The notes beneath the pieces are model-generated. The model saw only the letters and a list, made by a program, of their open reading frames with translations. It was not told where the DNA came from and searched no databases. Shown here one piece after another: positions 46,674 through 58,381 of a stretch of 64,000 nt of DNA. The DNA is from Nereocystis luetkeana (Eukaryota; Sar; Phaeophyceae; Laminariales; Laminariaceae): the NCBI GenBank assembly GCA_031213475.1, contig JARUPZ010000018.1, forward strand, positions 3,844,733 to 3,908,732. The letters are read 5' to 3'. A program made the translations under genes and the position numbers. Positions within the stretch are counted from its first letter, which is position 1. Every line of letters begins with the position of its first letter.

Positions 46674-47123
46674 ATGCTGAAGGCCGAGGTGATTGAGACC
46701 CTGCTGTACGGGTGTGTGACGTGGACCCTCAGAGCGGAACACTTTGCCAAGCTTCGAACGGCTCACCACCAAGTCCTGTTGCGAGTCATTGGCTTCCAGC
46801 GCTGACTTCGTACTGACCATGCCACCCTCTCGTACGCGAAGGCCCTCAAGATGACACGTTGCGAGAGCATCGAAACGACCATTCGTAAACGGTGGCTCTT
46901 CTTTGCGGGGGGCGTGGCACGGCAAAGCAAGGAGCGATTACCCAGTCGGGTAATGTTCGGGACGATAGCTGGTGGGGAGAACCCGAGACAAGGCGGACAG
47001 TGTAAGACTTGGCATAGATGCATAGTCGAAGACCTTAGGGAGTTCCGAGCCACCGAAGGGTCAACGGAAGTTGCCCCCTTGGTGTTTGGAGTTGAGACCG
47101 CGTTGTGGTCCACTGCAGCCTAA
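46674..47123 (+). pseudogene. LINE reverse-transcriptase C-terminal fragment
   Basis: Translates to the C-terminal region typical of stramenopile-type LINE polyproteins. It opens with ETLLYGCVTWTLR...LRTAHHQVLLRVIGFQR and continues with CESIETTIRKRWLFFAGGVAR and LPSRVMFGTIAGG. These regions follow the catalytic domain, so no YADD active site is included. A TGA at 46803-46805 interrupts the frame, where the family normally has Arg. A second frame, EAAERFMVRWHEAEAEMSRQRR, follows to 47398 and is also present in copy 1, so a frameshift near 47100 probably split one original protein. The fragment is 5'-truncated and cannot encode an active enzyme. Confidence 0.85.
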
Positions 47124-47848
47124 AAGGCGGGGAAGTGGTACCGGGGACCCTTGAAGCAGCCGAGCGGTTCATGGTGAGGTGGCACGAGGCTGAGGCTGAG
47201 ATGAGTAGGCAGCGCCGCGCATCCGCCGTGGATGGTGTCCAAGGGAATGGGGGTGGAGGGGGCAACAGGAGAAGTGGCATAAAGCCCGACCAAGGGAATG
47301 CGGAGAGGGGGGGGAACAGGAGGGGTAGAAGGGAAACTGCGGTAGACGAAAGTAGGAAGGAGATGGCAGACAGGGTAGCAAGGCACCAGGCCGACTAGGA
47401 AGTAGAACATGACCATACTACCAGTGCCACGAACTGGCGCAGCTGGTTCGAACGTGGTCTTCCCTTGTCTTCTCTTTTTGTTTTGTTGTTTTCTTTCTTG
47501 CGCTGACTCTCCGTAATTTTCATTTTACTTCTTTCTCTTCCTTTTCTGATTGATAAGCCGTACTGAAGGAGCCGTGTGGCGTGGTTGGATGACGAAGCTG
47601 CTCTGCTCGTTTCGTATTGTCTGACGCCAAGGGGCTGTGCATAGTTGACGAACGCAGGGCGGAGACGGCAGTCTGGGTAGCAAGGTACGAGGTGGATTAG
47701 CAGGGGGGGCCTAGCTATACTACTCATACCACAAACTGCTGCCGCCACCAGGAGGGTGCTTTGGGCGTTGGTCTGCCTGTTATTTCCCCTTTGTTATTTA
47801 TATATTATTTTTTCCTTGGTTCTTCGTCTTACTCTGTTTACAAGCAAT

Positions 47849-48207
47849 GCCGGTCGCCCCGGTGGTTCAAATGGTTAACCTCGAATTCTACTTGTGTTTG
47901 AGTCCTGGGTTCGAGCCCCGGGTGGGTCGGACATTTGACTTTATTTGCAAAAATAAAAAAATAAAAAAAGGATTTAATTGTTGAGAGCGCCTTGCAGCGT
48001 GGGTAGGCACAATTCGACGCGAGTCGACGAGGGAAGAAAAGGCTGAAATCTTCTCGCGATGAAAAGGAAGGCACGTACCGTAGCGGGAAGGGGGTAGAAG
48101 ACCCTGCTACGTGACTCCGGATCTGAGTTACGAGTTGGAAGGAGAGAGAGAAGAAGATATGCGAAGATAATATACCAGGTATGGGATGAGCAAAAAAAAA
48201 AAAAAAA
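47849..48207 (+). mobile_element. tRNA-derived SINE family A, copy 1
   Basis: The tRNA-like head has a box A-type TGGTTCAAATGG and a box B GGGTTCGAGCCCC, as expected of a polymerase III promoter. A body of about 230 bases follows (includes AAGGCACGTACCG), then a run of about 17 A. It is inserted in LINE copy 2. No intact tRNA fold is claimed. Confidence 0.8.
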
Positions 48208-48659
48208 AGTGTTTCTGTTACTCCTATTTTTTTCTTTTCCCCAGCTCGTTCTTTTTCAAGTGTTGGCCACCTCGCCTGCGGGGGGGGGCACGACAGATTG
48301 TTTCTTCTAGATTTTGCTTTTATTTTTATTTTTATTTTTTATTTTTCTCTTTCGATTTGTCTACTTTGTTTTTGTTCTCTCTTTGATTGTTTCTTTTCGT
48401 TTCCCTATTCATAGATTGTGTATGTCGTGCCTGTCGTATCTATTATGATGACATGGCATTGCATTGCCCACTGCAGTGCATACGTGGCGTGGCTACTCTG
48501 CTACGTAGTATCTCTGTGGCGTAGCTTTGTGACCACAGAACTTGTATCTCTGCTAGGATTGAAGAATCGGCACGGACACTGGTTGTGCTGGATGTCGACG
48601 GGTAGAAAGAACGGTTTAATGTGAAGAACACACACATACGTATTTCATTTCATAGTAGT

Positions 48660-49005
48660 ATTTTTTTATTTTATTTTTTTCCATCCCATTCATTATCTTC
48701 GCACGTCTTCTTCTCTCTCTCCTTCCAACTCGTAACTCAGATCCGGGGTCACATAGCAGGCTCTTCTCCCCCCTTCCCGCTACGGTACGTGCCTTCATTT
48801 TTTATCGCGAGATTTTTCAGCCTTTTCTTCCCTCGTCGACTCGCATCGAATTGTGCCTACCCACGCTGCAAGGCGCTCTCAACAATTGAATCCCTTTTTT
48901 TTTATTTTTGCAAGTAAAGTCAAAGTCCGACCCTCCTAGGGCTCGAACCCAGGACTCAAACAAGTAGAATTCGAGGTTAACCACTTGAACCACCGGGGCG
49001 ACCGG
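48660..49005 (-). mobile_element. tRNA-derived SINE family A, copy 2 (inverted)
   Basis: The reverse complement matches 47849-48207 along its whole length, including the box A and box B region (near 48935-49000) and an A-rich tail (T-rich on the + strand near 48660). With copy 1 it forms a long inverted repeat around the LINE 3' end, capable of folding into a 330-bp stem if transcribed. Confidence 0.8.
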
Positions 49006-49009
49006 CTTA

Positions 49010-50870
49010 TTATATGGGAGTTGTGTACCTGGTATAATTTATGATAACATGTAGTACCCCGTAGTTTTATAGGAATTACAAGTAAATTTTAGTACAACTC
49101 GATTTTAAATTTATTATTTTCGTGATTCGTGGTAGGAATGGATGGGAACAGACGACCACGAATGAATAAATTTATCTCGCAGGGCAAGAGGCACGTTATG
49201 TCCGCCGGAGGCCATAATTTCGCGGTAGAGATTTTATCGGCGGGACGGGACGGTAATTGTCCGGTGTCACGGCGGGACGGGACGGTAATTGTTCGGTGTC
49301 ACGGCGGGCGCGCTCCTTGCAACCCCCCCTCTATCCGCCAGCATCCACCGACACCCGCGACGGCACCGAGCTCGCCCGTGTCGCCGTGCTCCGACCACGA
49401 CACACGCGTACGAAACGGAAGAAGAAGAAAAACAGGAAAAATAACTGAAAGTGCAAAAAAAAACAACCAGCCGGTGGAAAAAAGCGAAAGAGAGCCTTCC
49501 AAACCGCTAAAAAAACAAAATCGACTTTTTTCTTTTTCCGAGATTTTTTTTTTTATTGTTCCGGGAAAAAAAGTGTCGCACGAGAAGCAAGCACGCAAAG
49601 AAAGCAAAGAACGCGAAGAAAGCAAAGATTGTAGAAGCGCCAAAAAATCGTGGGAGACTCGCTGAGCGTGAGGCAGGTGCTTATGATCGAGTGATTTTAG
49701 GAAAAGGATAAACGTAAGTATGTGCATAGATACGCAAAAAAAAAATAGGCATGTTGCTCTCCGACGACCGAGGTTTATTTCTCGCACTTTCGGCTGCGGG
49801 GCAAGCAAGGGGGCCGTGGGTACATTACGACGCATGTCTGGAACCCGGCCGAGCACTGTGGCGGTGCTCGGTGCATTGGTCGTGGCTGATTTGGCTCTAA
49901 AAAACAAGGGATTGCTTTCCGCCTCGCCGAGCGGAGTAGGTGACATGGAAAAACCCACATTTTTTCGTTCTTTCGTAAATAGCCCGCCACCCTCGAACAC
50001 TCCCTCTGCTATACATAAGTTTTGAACCGCAGCAGGAGAAGCAGCAACAACAGCAGGCATACCGCAGCAATAGCACTATACATCTGTCGGCTGCCGTATA
50101 TGTTGCACCAAGCCCTTTGGCGGGAGGCGTACACCTAACACCGAGCATGTTCGTGACCATAACGTTCCGTCTACCTGGGAGAATTTTTGGTAGCTGGTAT
50201 TGGTGTCATACCTACAGCAGCTATCAAGAGTTTCCCAGTCGCACGCTCTCAGCAGTAGGTAATCGCAACAGGCGAGAGTCACAGAGCCAGGTCCGTACTG
50301 CCTCCCGTCTTGCTGTACTGCCTCGGTGTGAGGCAACGGGCATGGTCAACACTGTCCGACCACCTGGCTGGATATTCTACTTGTACTAAAATGCCTGCAT
50401 GATACGACAAACACGTTCAACAACAGCAAAACATCTCCGCTGAACTTTCTCTGCGTTGAAAATATCAACAATTTTGAAATTGCCCGCTTGTCCAGGTTTG
50501 GGTTTTATCACCCCCAGCAGCAGCAGAGGCAGTAAATACAGCAGCACCAGTAAGCGTCTGTCGGGCGACCGTATGTTTCACCTAGCCCTATGACGTACAC
50601 CACACACCTCACACCGAGCACGTACGTGACGGCAAAACTGGTTCCCTCGGTCCGTCTACCTGGGGGAAATTGGTAGCAGGTGCTTGGCAGGTATCTACAG
50701 TATATAGATGAGGGTGTCATACTTGACGAGTTGTCCAGTCGCACGCTCTCAGCAGCAGGTAATTGAATCGGGCGAGAGCCACAGCCCGGGCAAGAGCCAC
50801 AGAGCTAGGCTTATGCTGCCGCCCGTCTCCCTCTACAGTACCCCCCCTGTCCCGGTGTGCATCTGGGATA
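49010..50870. other. Spacer, no gene recognised
   Basis: Contains a Lys/Ser/Glu-rich open frame (49129-49665) that spans a minisatellite and A-rich runs and is probably not a gene. Two related stretches near 50060-50340 and 50520-50780 share CTGTCGGCYGYCCGTAT-like and CAGTCGCACGCTCTCAGCAG elements, an old ~450-bp duplication. Confidence 0.45.
49238..49310. repeat. GGGACGGGACGGTAA minisatellite, second site
   Basis: Two and a half 34-bp units (GGCGGGACGGGACGGTAATT followed by GT and CGGTGTCAC). Related to 44160-44570 but 4.7 kb away. Confidence 0.8.
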
Positions 50871-50874
50871 GCAA

Positions 50875-52180
<1,306 letters not shown>

Positions 52181-52184
52181 GGTG

Positions 52185-52665
52185 TGAAAAATTCCGATAT
52201 TTCAATTCCAACGGTTATTGCTGGTGGAGCCAACTCTCGCGAGTGGGCCACGGCCAGGCCAGGCCGGGCCGGACAGACCGCGCCTGGTCCGCGCCGTGAT
52301 ATATTCGGGCCGAAGCCTGACCCAGCCTGCGAGATTACACGACCGTCGGCCAAGCCCGGTCCGCGAGATTCCCTCTCGTAGACCGTCTGCCCTGCCTGGC
52401 CTGTGACATTCTCTGATCGTTTTCGTTTCTGTCTTTGAGCTGTGGCTCCTCTTCCTCGAATTTTCGAGGCCACAGCGTGCTCGTTAGCCCGAGCTCAGCG
52501 GTACGTAGCCGCCCGTGTCCACAAGCGGCATACGAAGCAGAGTCTGCCAAGCCCGTGTACCGGTCTTCGGATACCGTTGGTGCACGTGGGTTGCGTAGTG
52601 CCTTAATCAGGCGTGTTCCGAGACACGACAAATGTCACGAATCGTGATTGTATTTTTTTCAGGGA
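52185..52665 (-). repeat. R2 repeat (CACGAWTCGTG family), copy 1, inverted
   Basis: The reverse complement matches 53285-53745: GGCAGACTCTGCTTCGTA, CGAGCTCGGGCTAACGAGC-like, CGAGGAAGAGGAGCCACAGC and GTCACAGGCCAGGCC occur in order. Near 52637 is CACGAATCGTG. Confidence 0.8.
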
Positions 52666-53194
52666 AAAGCTGAAATAAAGTGACGTCATGAACCGTGTCT
52701 TTTTCGGCATGATTCATGATAAAAAAAAGTCACGAATCAAAACAAACATTTCACATGATTTTTTAAGTTTAGTAGGAATGGTTCATACCCGTGGCAATAG
52801 AATCGGGCCGTACGAGGTGCATGAGGCTCGGACACCTACGATTCGAGCGTCTTTTTTGGGCAGCAGCGGCAGAGCAGCAATGCCCAATCGGGATGCCCGT
52901 GCGCGGAGGCAGGCACCACCACAGGCCAAACTGCGGCACAGTGTAACTGCGCCGGTAGGAGGCTGGATTCGACGCCGAAGGAGAATGAAGACAGAGCATC
53001 GACGAGCGGGGAAGAGACGGATTGAACTCACCCTGCGCGAAAAAAAATGATTTTCAGGTCAGAACCGCAATGCAAGTGCGAGGAGCACTGTGTTTTCGGG
53101 ACGGGGGAGAAGGGGAACCGACTGGAAGGGAGTGGCAACAAGAGCACGTGCAAAGGAGCGGGCCGATTGGGCGAAGGGTCATTCCTGACGAACA

Positions 53195-53880
53195 AAAAAA
53201 ACACGATTCGTGAGATTTTTGTCTTGAATCGTCATTGTTTGGGCGTGAGATTCATGACGCAATTGTTTTCAGTTCTTCTTCTCTGAAAACCAAAAATCAC
53301 GATTCGTGGCCCTTGTCGGGTATCGAAATACGTTTGATGAAGGCATTACGCAACCCACGCGCACCAACGATATCCGAAGGCCGGTATACGGGCAAGGCAG
53401 ACTCTGCTTCGTACGCTGCTTGTGGACAACGGGCGGCTACCCAAAGACACCGCTGAGCACGGGCTAACGAGCGCGTTGCGGCTTTGAAATTTCGAGGAAG
53501 AGGAGCCACAGCTCGAAGACAAGAGCGAAAAGGATCTGAGAATGTCACAGGCCAGGCCGGGCATGGTCGAAGGTCGGCGAGATTGGAATCTTGAAGGCTG
53601 GGTCAGGCTTTGGCCCGTGATTCGAATATATTACAGGGCAGACCAGGCGCGGTCGGCCCGGCCTGGCCTGGCCGTGCCCCACTCGCGAAAGTTGGCTCCA
53701 CCCGCAAAAACCGTTGGGTTTGAAATATCGGGAAACATTACAATTTGAAAATATTACGAAACGTGACGTTTTTCATTTTTTTTCGTTAGAACTGAAATGC
53801 CACGGATCGTGGTATTTTGTCACGTCAAAAAGTCCCGAATCGTGATTTTGTTTTGGTTCCGTTAGGAACGGCCCTAAGGC
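53195..53880 (+). repeat. R2 repeat, copy 2
   Basis: Bounded by CACGATTCGTG near 53201 and 53291, CACGGATCGTG near 53800 and CCCGAATCGTG near 53834. It ends with CGTTAGGAACGGCCC. Together with copy 1 it forms an inverted pair around 52666-53194. Confidence 0.8.
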
Positions 53881-55894
53881 GATGAGGCAGTCATGGAGAA
53901 CGGCAGCAGGACAGCACACGGAGACCCACGACCGGCGCGTACACCATCACGAGAGCAGCAGTCATCCTTTTTTTTCTGGTTTGGAGTTTCACGATGCAGT
54001 AGTATGTGCCTGTTGTTTACGTCTCTGGTCTTTGTAGTGTTGGCGAGTTGTATAACCTTCGTCGGGAATGACCCCCGCGATTGTCGGGGACGTGGTATCC
54101 TAGCTGTGCAGCACCTTTTGTCAGACAGTCCGGGAAGACGAGGGGACCGTTGATATGTTTATGGTGGTTTCAGTTCTATTGCTCCTTTTTCACTGCGTGT
54201 GCGCGAGTCGTCACTCTGACAGCACCCAAGACAGCAGGCGTGTTCCTCTCTGTGTTTACGACCCACCGTGCGTTTCGTACGGTGCAGGGAGCCCTCCCGA
54301 CAGAAACCACTGTAGTCAGCACCCACGGGTTGGATAGTTGTGGGAACGGGGGGAATCATATGCTGTACTTGAGGGAATCATATGGCCATGTTACATTAGT
54401 TCCGTTTGCACACTGATTTCATTTTGTGTGCGCCTTCTGTGTCTCGTGTATTTTTCAGGGATGCGTGTTACGCATTACACGTATGTTCGTTCGCGTTCAC
54501 ATGTTGGCAAGACGTTTGCAAAAAAAAAAAACACGTTTGCATTCTTTTCGAAATGACCCCTGGAGGAAAAGCCTCCACATAGTTTGGAAACCCCTTCGTA
54601 ATTGCTTTGGTTTCGCCGCTGGCTGTAAAAGCTACAGCAGCAGCGTCTGCAGTCTCAGCGTCTCAGCAGCAGCAGGGATACGGACTGGTACAGCTGTTGG
54701 TGGTTCGTGGCTGCAGTGTGCATTTGTTTTTTGCTACAAACTTGTTACTCGTACGCATTTCGATTTTTTTTCACAGCTGCTTATGCTATTACTAATTAAA
54801 AAGGTAGGATGCAGAGATCTAGACAATATTCGTGCCACTATTATTCATAATAGGATCACAAGATAAAAAACAGGACGACGGAGACCCCTGACGCAAGACT
54901 GCCTCCTGCCGTCGCTGCGACTGCTTGCAGTAAGTAAGTAGCCCGCATGCAAACAAAAATAACACGATTCGTGAGATTGTAGTCTTATATCGTGATTTTT
55001 TTGTCGTGAATCATGACAAAAAAACACGATTCAGACCTATGCCAATGGGACAGCGAAGTTTCAATAAATAGTTTGAACTTCAAAGATATCCGCCATTTTT
55101 TTTCAGAACACGCTTCCTATGGGCCACGTAAAAAAAAAAAGTTCCTAACTTTTGGAAAAGCCCAAAAAAAGTAAATCTGGGGCCGATGTTGGGCCAACAT
55201 CGGCTTTAGAAAAACTCAGGCCGATCTTTGGTTCGAAGCGGCGAGATTCCGAGTCCTCGACAGACATCGATCAACAAAACCAACGACTGCGTCATGAATT
55301 CTGAACGGAGTGCGCTTGTTAGGGGCTCCGACCCACCCTAGGGTCACCGTCTTCACACCATGGCCGGTGTCATGTGGCGGGAGCAGACCAGGCGTATGAT
55401 AAAAAAATATTTGGCCGCTGGTTTGCATAAAACAGAAGACAAAAAATCCCCCATCCGTCTCGAATGGCAAAAAATCGACTTTTTTTCAGGTTTGGGAGGA
55501 TACCGTAGGACGCCGCCGGCAAGCTCTCGCCCCCTAGACCATGGATCCACCTGATATCTTCGAGGCCATCATCTATATCCGTTGGCCTTGCAAGATACCG
55601 AGCGGGTTGGCCGTGGGCTGAGTCCATGTCGAGATTGAGCGTCGATCGTCGCACGAGCTGGTTTCGATCACCGTGTTGACACTTTGCAAGGAGAAAAAAC
55701 AAATGGCGCCGCCTGCAGCCGTTGGGGGGAAAAAATAAAAAATAAAAAATAAATCTCTTTTTTTCCCACAGCGGCGGTACGAGGAAATTTTCGGCTGTTT
55801 TTTTGAAGCAACATAAAAAAAAAAAAACTTTTGAACTTCGCGTTTTCAATGGCAGTCTGACGGCATTTGTTTTTAGATTTTCCCTAAAAAAAAA
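53881..55894. other. Spacer, no firm gene
   Basis: Contains hydrophobic open frames without family resemblance and a CACGAWTCGTG cluster at about 54960-55030. The minus strand at 55220-55690 has two protein-like stretches (STLNLDMDSAHGQPARYLA; TPFRIHDAVVGFVDRCLSR) that could be exons of an unknown gene. Confidence 0.35.
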
Positions 55895-56520
55895 CAAACT
55901 CACGATTTGTGACACTTGTCGTGTCTCGAAACACACCTGATCAAGGCCCTTCGCAACCCCCGTGCACAAACGGTATCCGAAGGCTGGCCGGCATAGGGGC
56001 ATGACAGACTCTGCTTCGTACGCCGCTTGTGGGCAACGGGCGGCTACCCAAAGACACCGCTGGGCGCGGGCTAACGAGCCCGTTGCGGCCTCGAAATTTC
56101 GAGGAAGAGGACCCACAGCTCGAAGACAAAAGCAAAAAAAAACTGAGGATGTCACAGGCCAGGCCGGGCAAACGGGCTGCGGGGTGGAATCTCGCGGACC
56201 GGGCTTAGCCGACGGTCGGCGAGATTGGAATCTCGCAGGCTTGTTCGTATGCTTCGGCCCGTGATTCGAATAGATCACGGGCCGGCCCAGGCGCGGTCGG
56301 CCCGGCCCCGCCTGGCCGTGCCCCACTCGCGAGAGATGGCTCCAACTCCAAAAATCGTTGGTTTTGAAATATCGGAAAAATTTACAATTTGAAAATATCA
56401 CGAAACGTGACGTTTTTCAGCTTTTTTCGTTAGAACTGAAACGTCATGGATCGTGATCTTTAGTAATGCCAAAAAGTCACGGATCGTGTTTTTTTTTTCA
56501 GTTCGTTAGGAACGGCCCCG
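55895..56520 (+). repeat. R2 repeat, copy 3
   Basis: Same order as copy 2, ending GTCACGGATCGTG and TTCGTTAGGAACGGCCCC. Some changes keep the dyad, for example CATGGATCGTG and CACGATTTGTG variants. Confidence 0.8.
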
Positions 56521-56639
56521 AGTAGCCCACATGCAAACATTTAAAAAAAAAAAATAGATTTCAAAGATTTCAAAGATTTCAACATGTCGTAAAGCCATGT
56601 TACCCTCCCTTGTCTGGGTTATATATTAATAGTATCAGT

Positions 56640-58381
56640 GCGCAGAATGATTATGTATATTGTCCTGTTGACCCGGGCAGCATCCAGGGGAGTCACTGGC
56701 CTATATCCTTGACAAGGGAATACATACCAGGTATAGAATACGCGCGAAAACGGCTTATCATCAAATTTGGAAATTCAGTAAAAACGGGATATAGACGAGA
56801 CATATTACGCAGCTTGCAAAGTTGAGTATCAACTATGTATTCAGTCGAACTCACAGCTGGCGTATTTCATCATTTTATTAAAAAAAATAGAACAGGGATG
56901 ATTTAACGCCTTGTCAGGTCTTGCCATTGACGTTCGCGGGCGACGTTTGCACTGGTTTCGGGCCCTTTTTTAGCCGTAAAACCGGCACCCCTCGTCGTTC
57001 TAGGAGGGAAGTGTCGTCCCATCCCAGCACTATTTTATACCTGGTATTTCTCAAGTTTTTTCGGATCTTCCTACTGACGCAGTACGGCTCCAGCACCTTT
57101 GTCCCCGGACTCCTTGATTTGAGAGTGAAACATCGACAACAGTAGTAATAATGTGGGAACATCGATAGTATCGTACGAAGCTCCCCGCGCGGAGCCGTGG
57201 GCTTACCGCTACGTACAGTAGTTGCATTGAAGAGAGGCTCGGCGACTTCCCCTCGTGTCCCAGGTATATATGTACGTATGATACTCGTCTTGCTGTATGC
57301 GTTTGTGCACACAGCACTCGGCGGCCACCACTACTGCTGTGTACCGAGGTGTTACATCAGAATGCAACGACTGCAGCGATTAGCCACTGCTGTTGCGTTA
57401 TTGGGGGATGGTACAAATAGGTTTCCGGTGTCCGGGATACCTGATACCTGGTATAATGCAAGGACTGGTGCGGCACGGCAGGGCGCAACATGATCATGAT
57501 TCTACCGGTCATCATACGTGCTGCTGGGCGTTGGTAACACCAAAGCTATACGAGTGGCACACTGGTACCACAGGGCTGACGCTGGTAGTACACTGGTACC
57601 ACAGGTACCGTAGTTGATTTGGTCGCTCTTTCGGAGTCCCCAACACTGCTACTACTACTGCTGTACTCGTACGCCGTACACGTACAGTAATGTACTTAGG
57701 TACTCACCGTGGCAACGCCGCCAACACCTCCACCTGCTCCGTTGTCAAGCTCACCATCAGTAAAGTAGTTTTACGCACTGGTATCACGAAGACAGATGAG
57801 AGCACAGAGTACAGAGCACAGAGCACAGAGCACAGAGCACAGAGCACAGAGCACAGAGCATAAATTAGCACAGGGAACAGAGCACAGGGCGTAGCACCAT
57901 CCTGCATCCTGCATCCCCATCCTGCATCACACCGCATTTCCGGCCATATCGCACCGCGTTTTTCGGCCTTTCTTCGTAGAAACCCATAGGGGGGGCACGG
58001 GAACGGGAACCGGGGACACTAATCGAACCTGTAGGGATGAAAGTTTTTCATTGGCCAAACGATGAACAACTACTTATTACAGTACTGCTGTATAGACCAA
58101 TATTAAATTCGAACGGTTTCACGAATTCGGTGTTCCGTGTACCTGGTACATGATTCCAGGTCCATATCTTCCTCGTACCAGGTATCATACTACAGAGTAG
58201 TAACTGTTGCTGTGCATATCATACGCCACAACCTGGTACGAAGCAATGTGAATCAGCATCCTCTGGGTGTTCATCATCAAGCGGTCGGGGAACCTTGGGT
58301 AGAGGTTGGAACGTCGCTGGCAGCGAAACTCCAGACAAACCTCCTGCATTCGAACCCCGCTCTCTAAGCTCCAAAGGCACG
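56640..58381. other. Upstream region of ankyrin gene 3
   Basis: Shares the upstream tract of units 1 and 2 in diverged form. It includes TACCWGGTA at 56725, 57038, 57445, 58140 and 58176. A protein-like minus-strand frame around 56914-57110 (GTKVLEPYCVSRKIRKNLRN) has no recognised family. Confidence 0.4.
57798..57860. repeat. (AGAGCAC)n heptamer repeat
   Basis: About eight 7-bp units. This is a second heptamer repeat, in unit 3 only, at a unit position comparable to the ATCCTGT heptamer of units 1 and 2. Confidence 0.9.

Larger units (their letters stand above)
46656..48642 (+). mobile_element. Non-LTR retrotransposon (LINE) copy 2, 5'-truncated, with SINE inside
   Basis: Begins inside the C-terminal part of a LINE reverse-transcriptase protein, continues through the same 3' part as copy 1 and ends in TTTAATGTGAAGAACACACACA. 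A tRNA-derived SINE (47849-48207) interrupts the 3' region, where copy 1 has only a T/AT-rich microsatellite. A second, inverted SINE abuts the 3' end. Confidence 0.88.

Noticed and set aside
49129..49665. 178-codon Lys/Ser-rich protein
   Set aside because: Spans the GGGACGG minisatellite and A-rich runs; no conserved domain, start context or second copy supports it.
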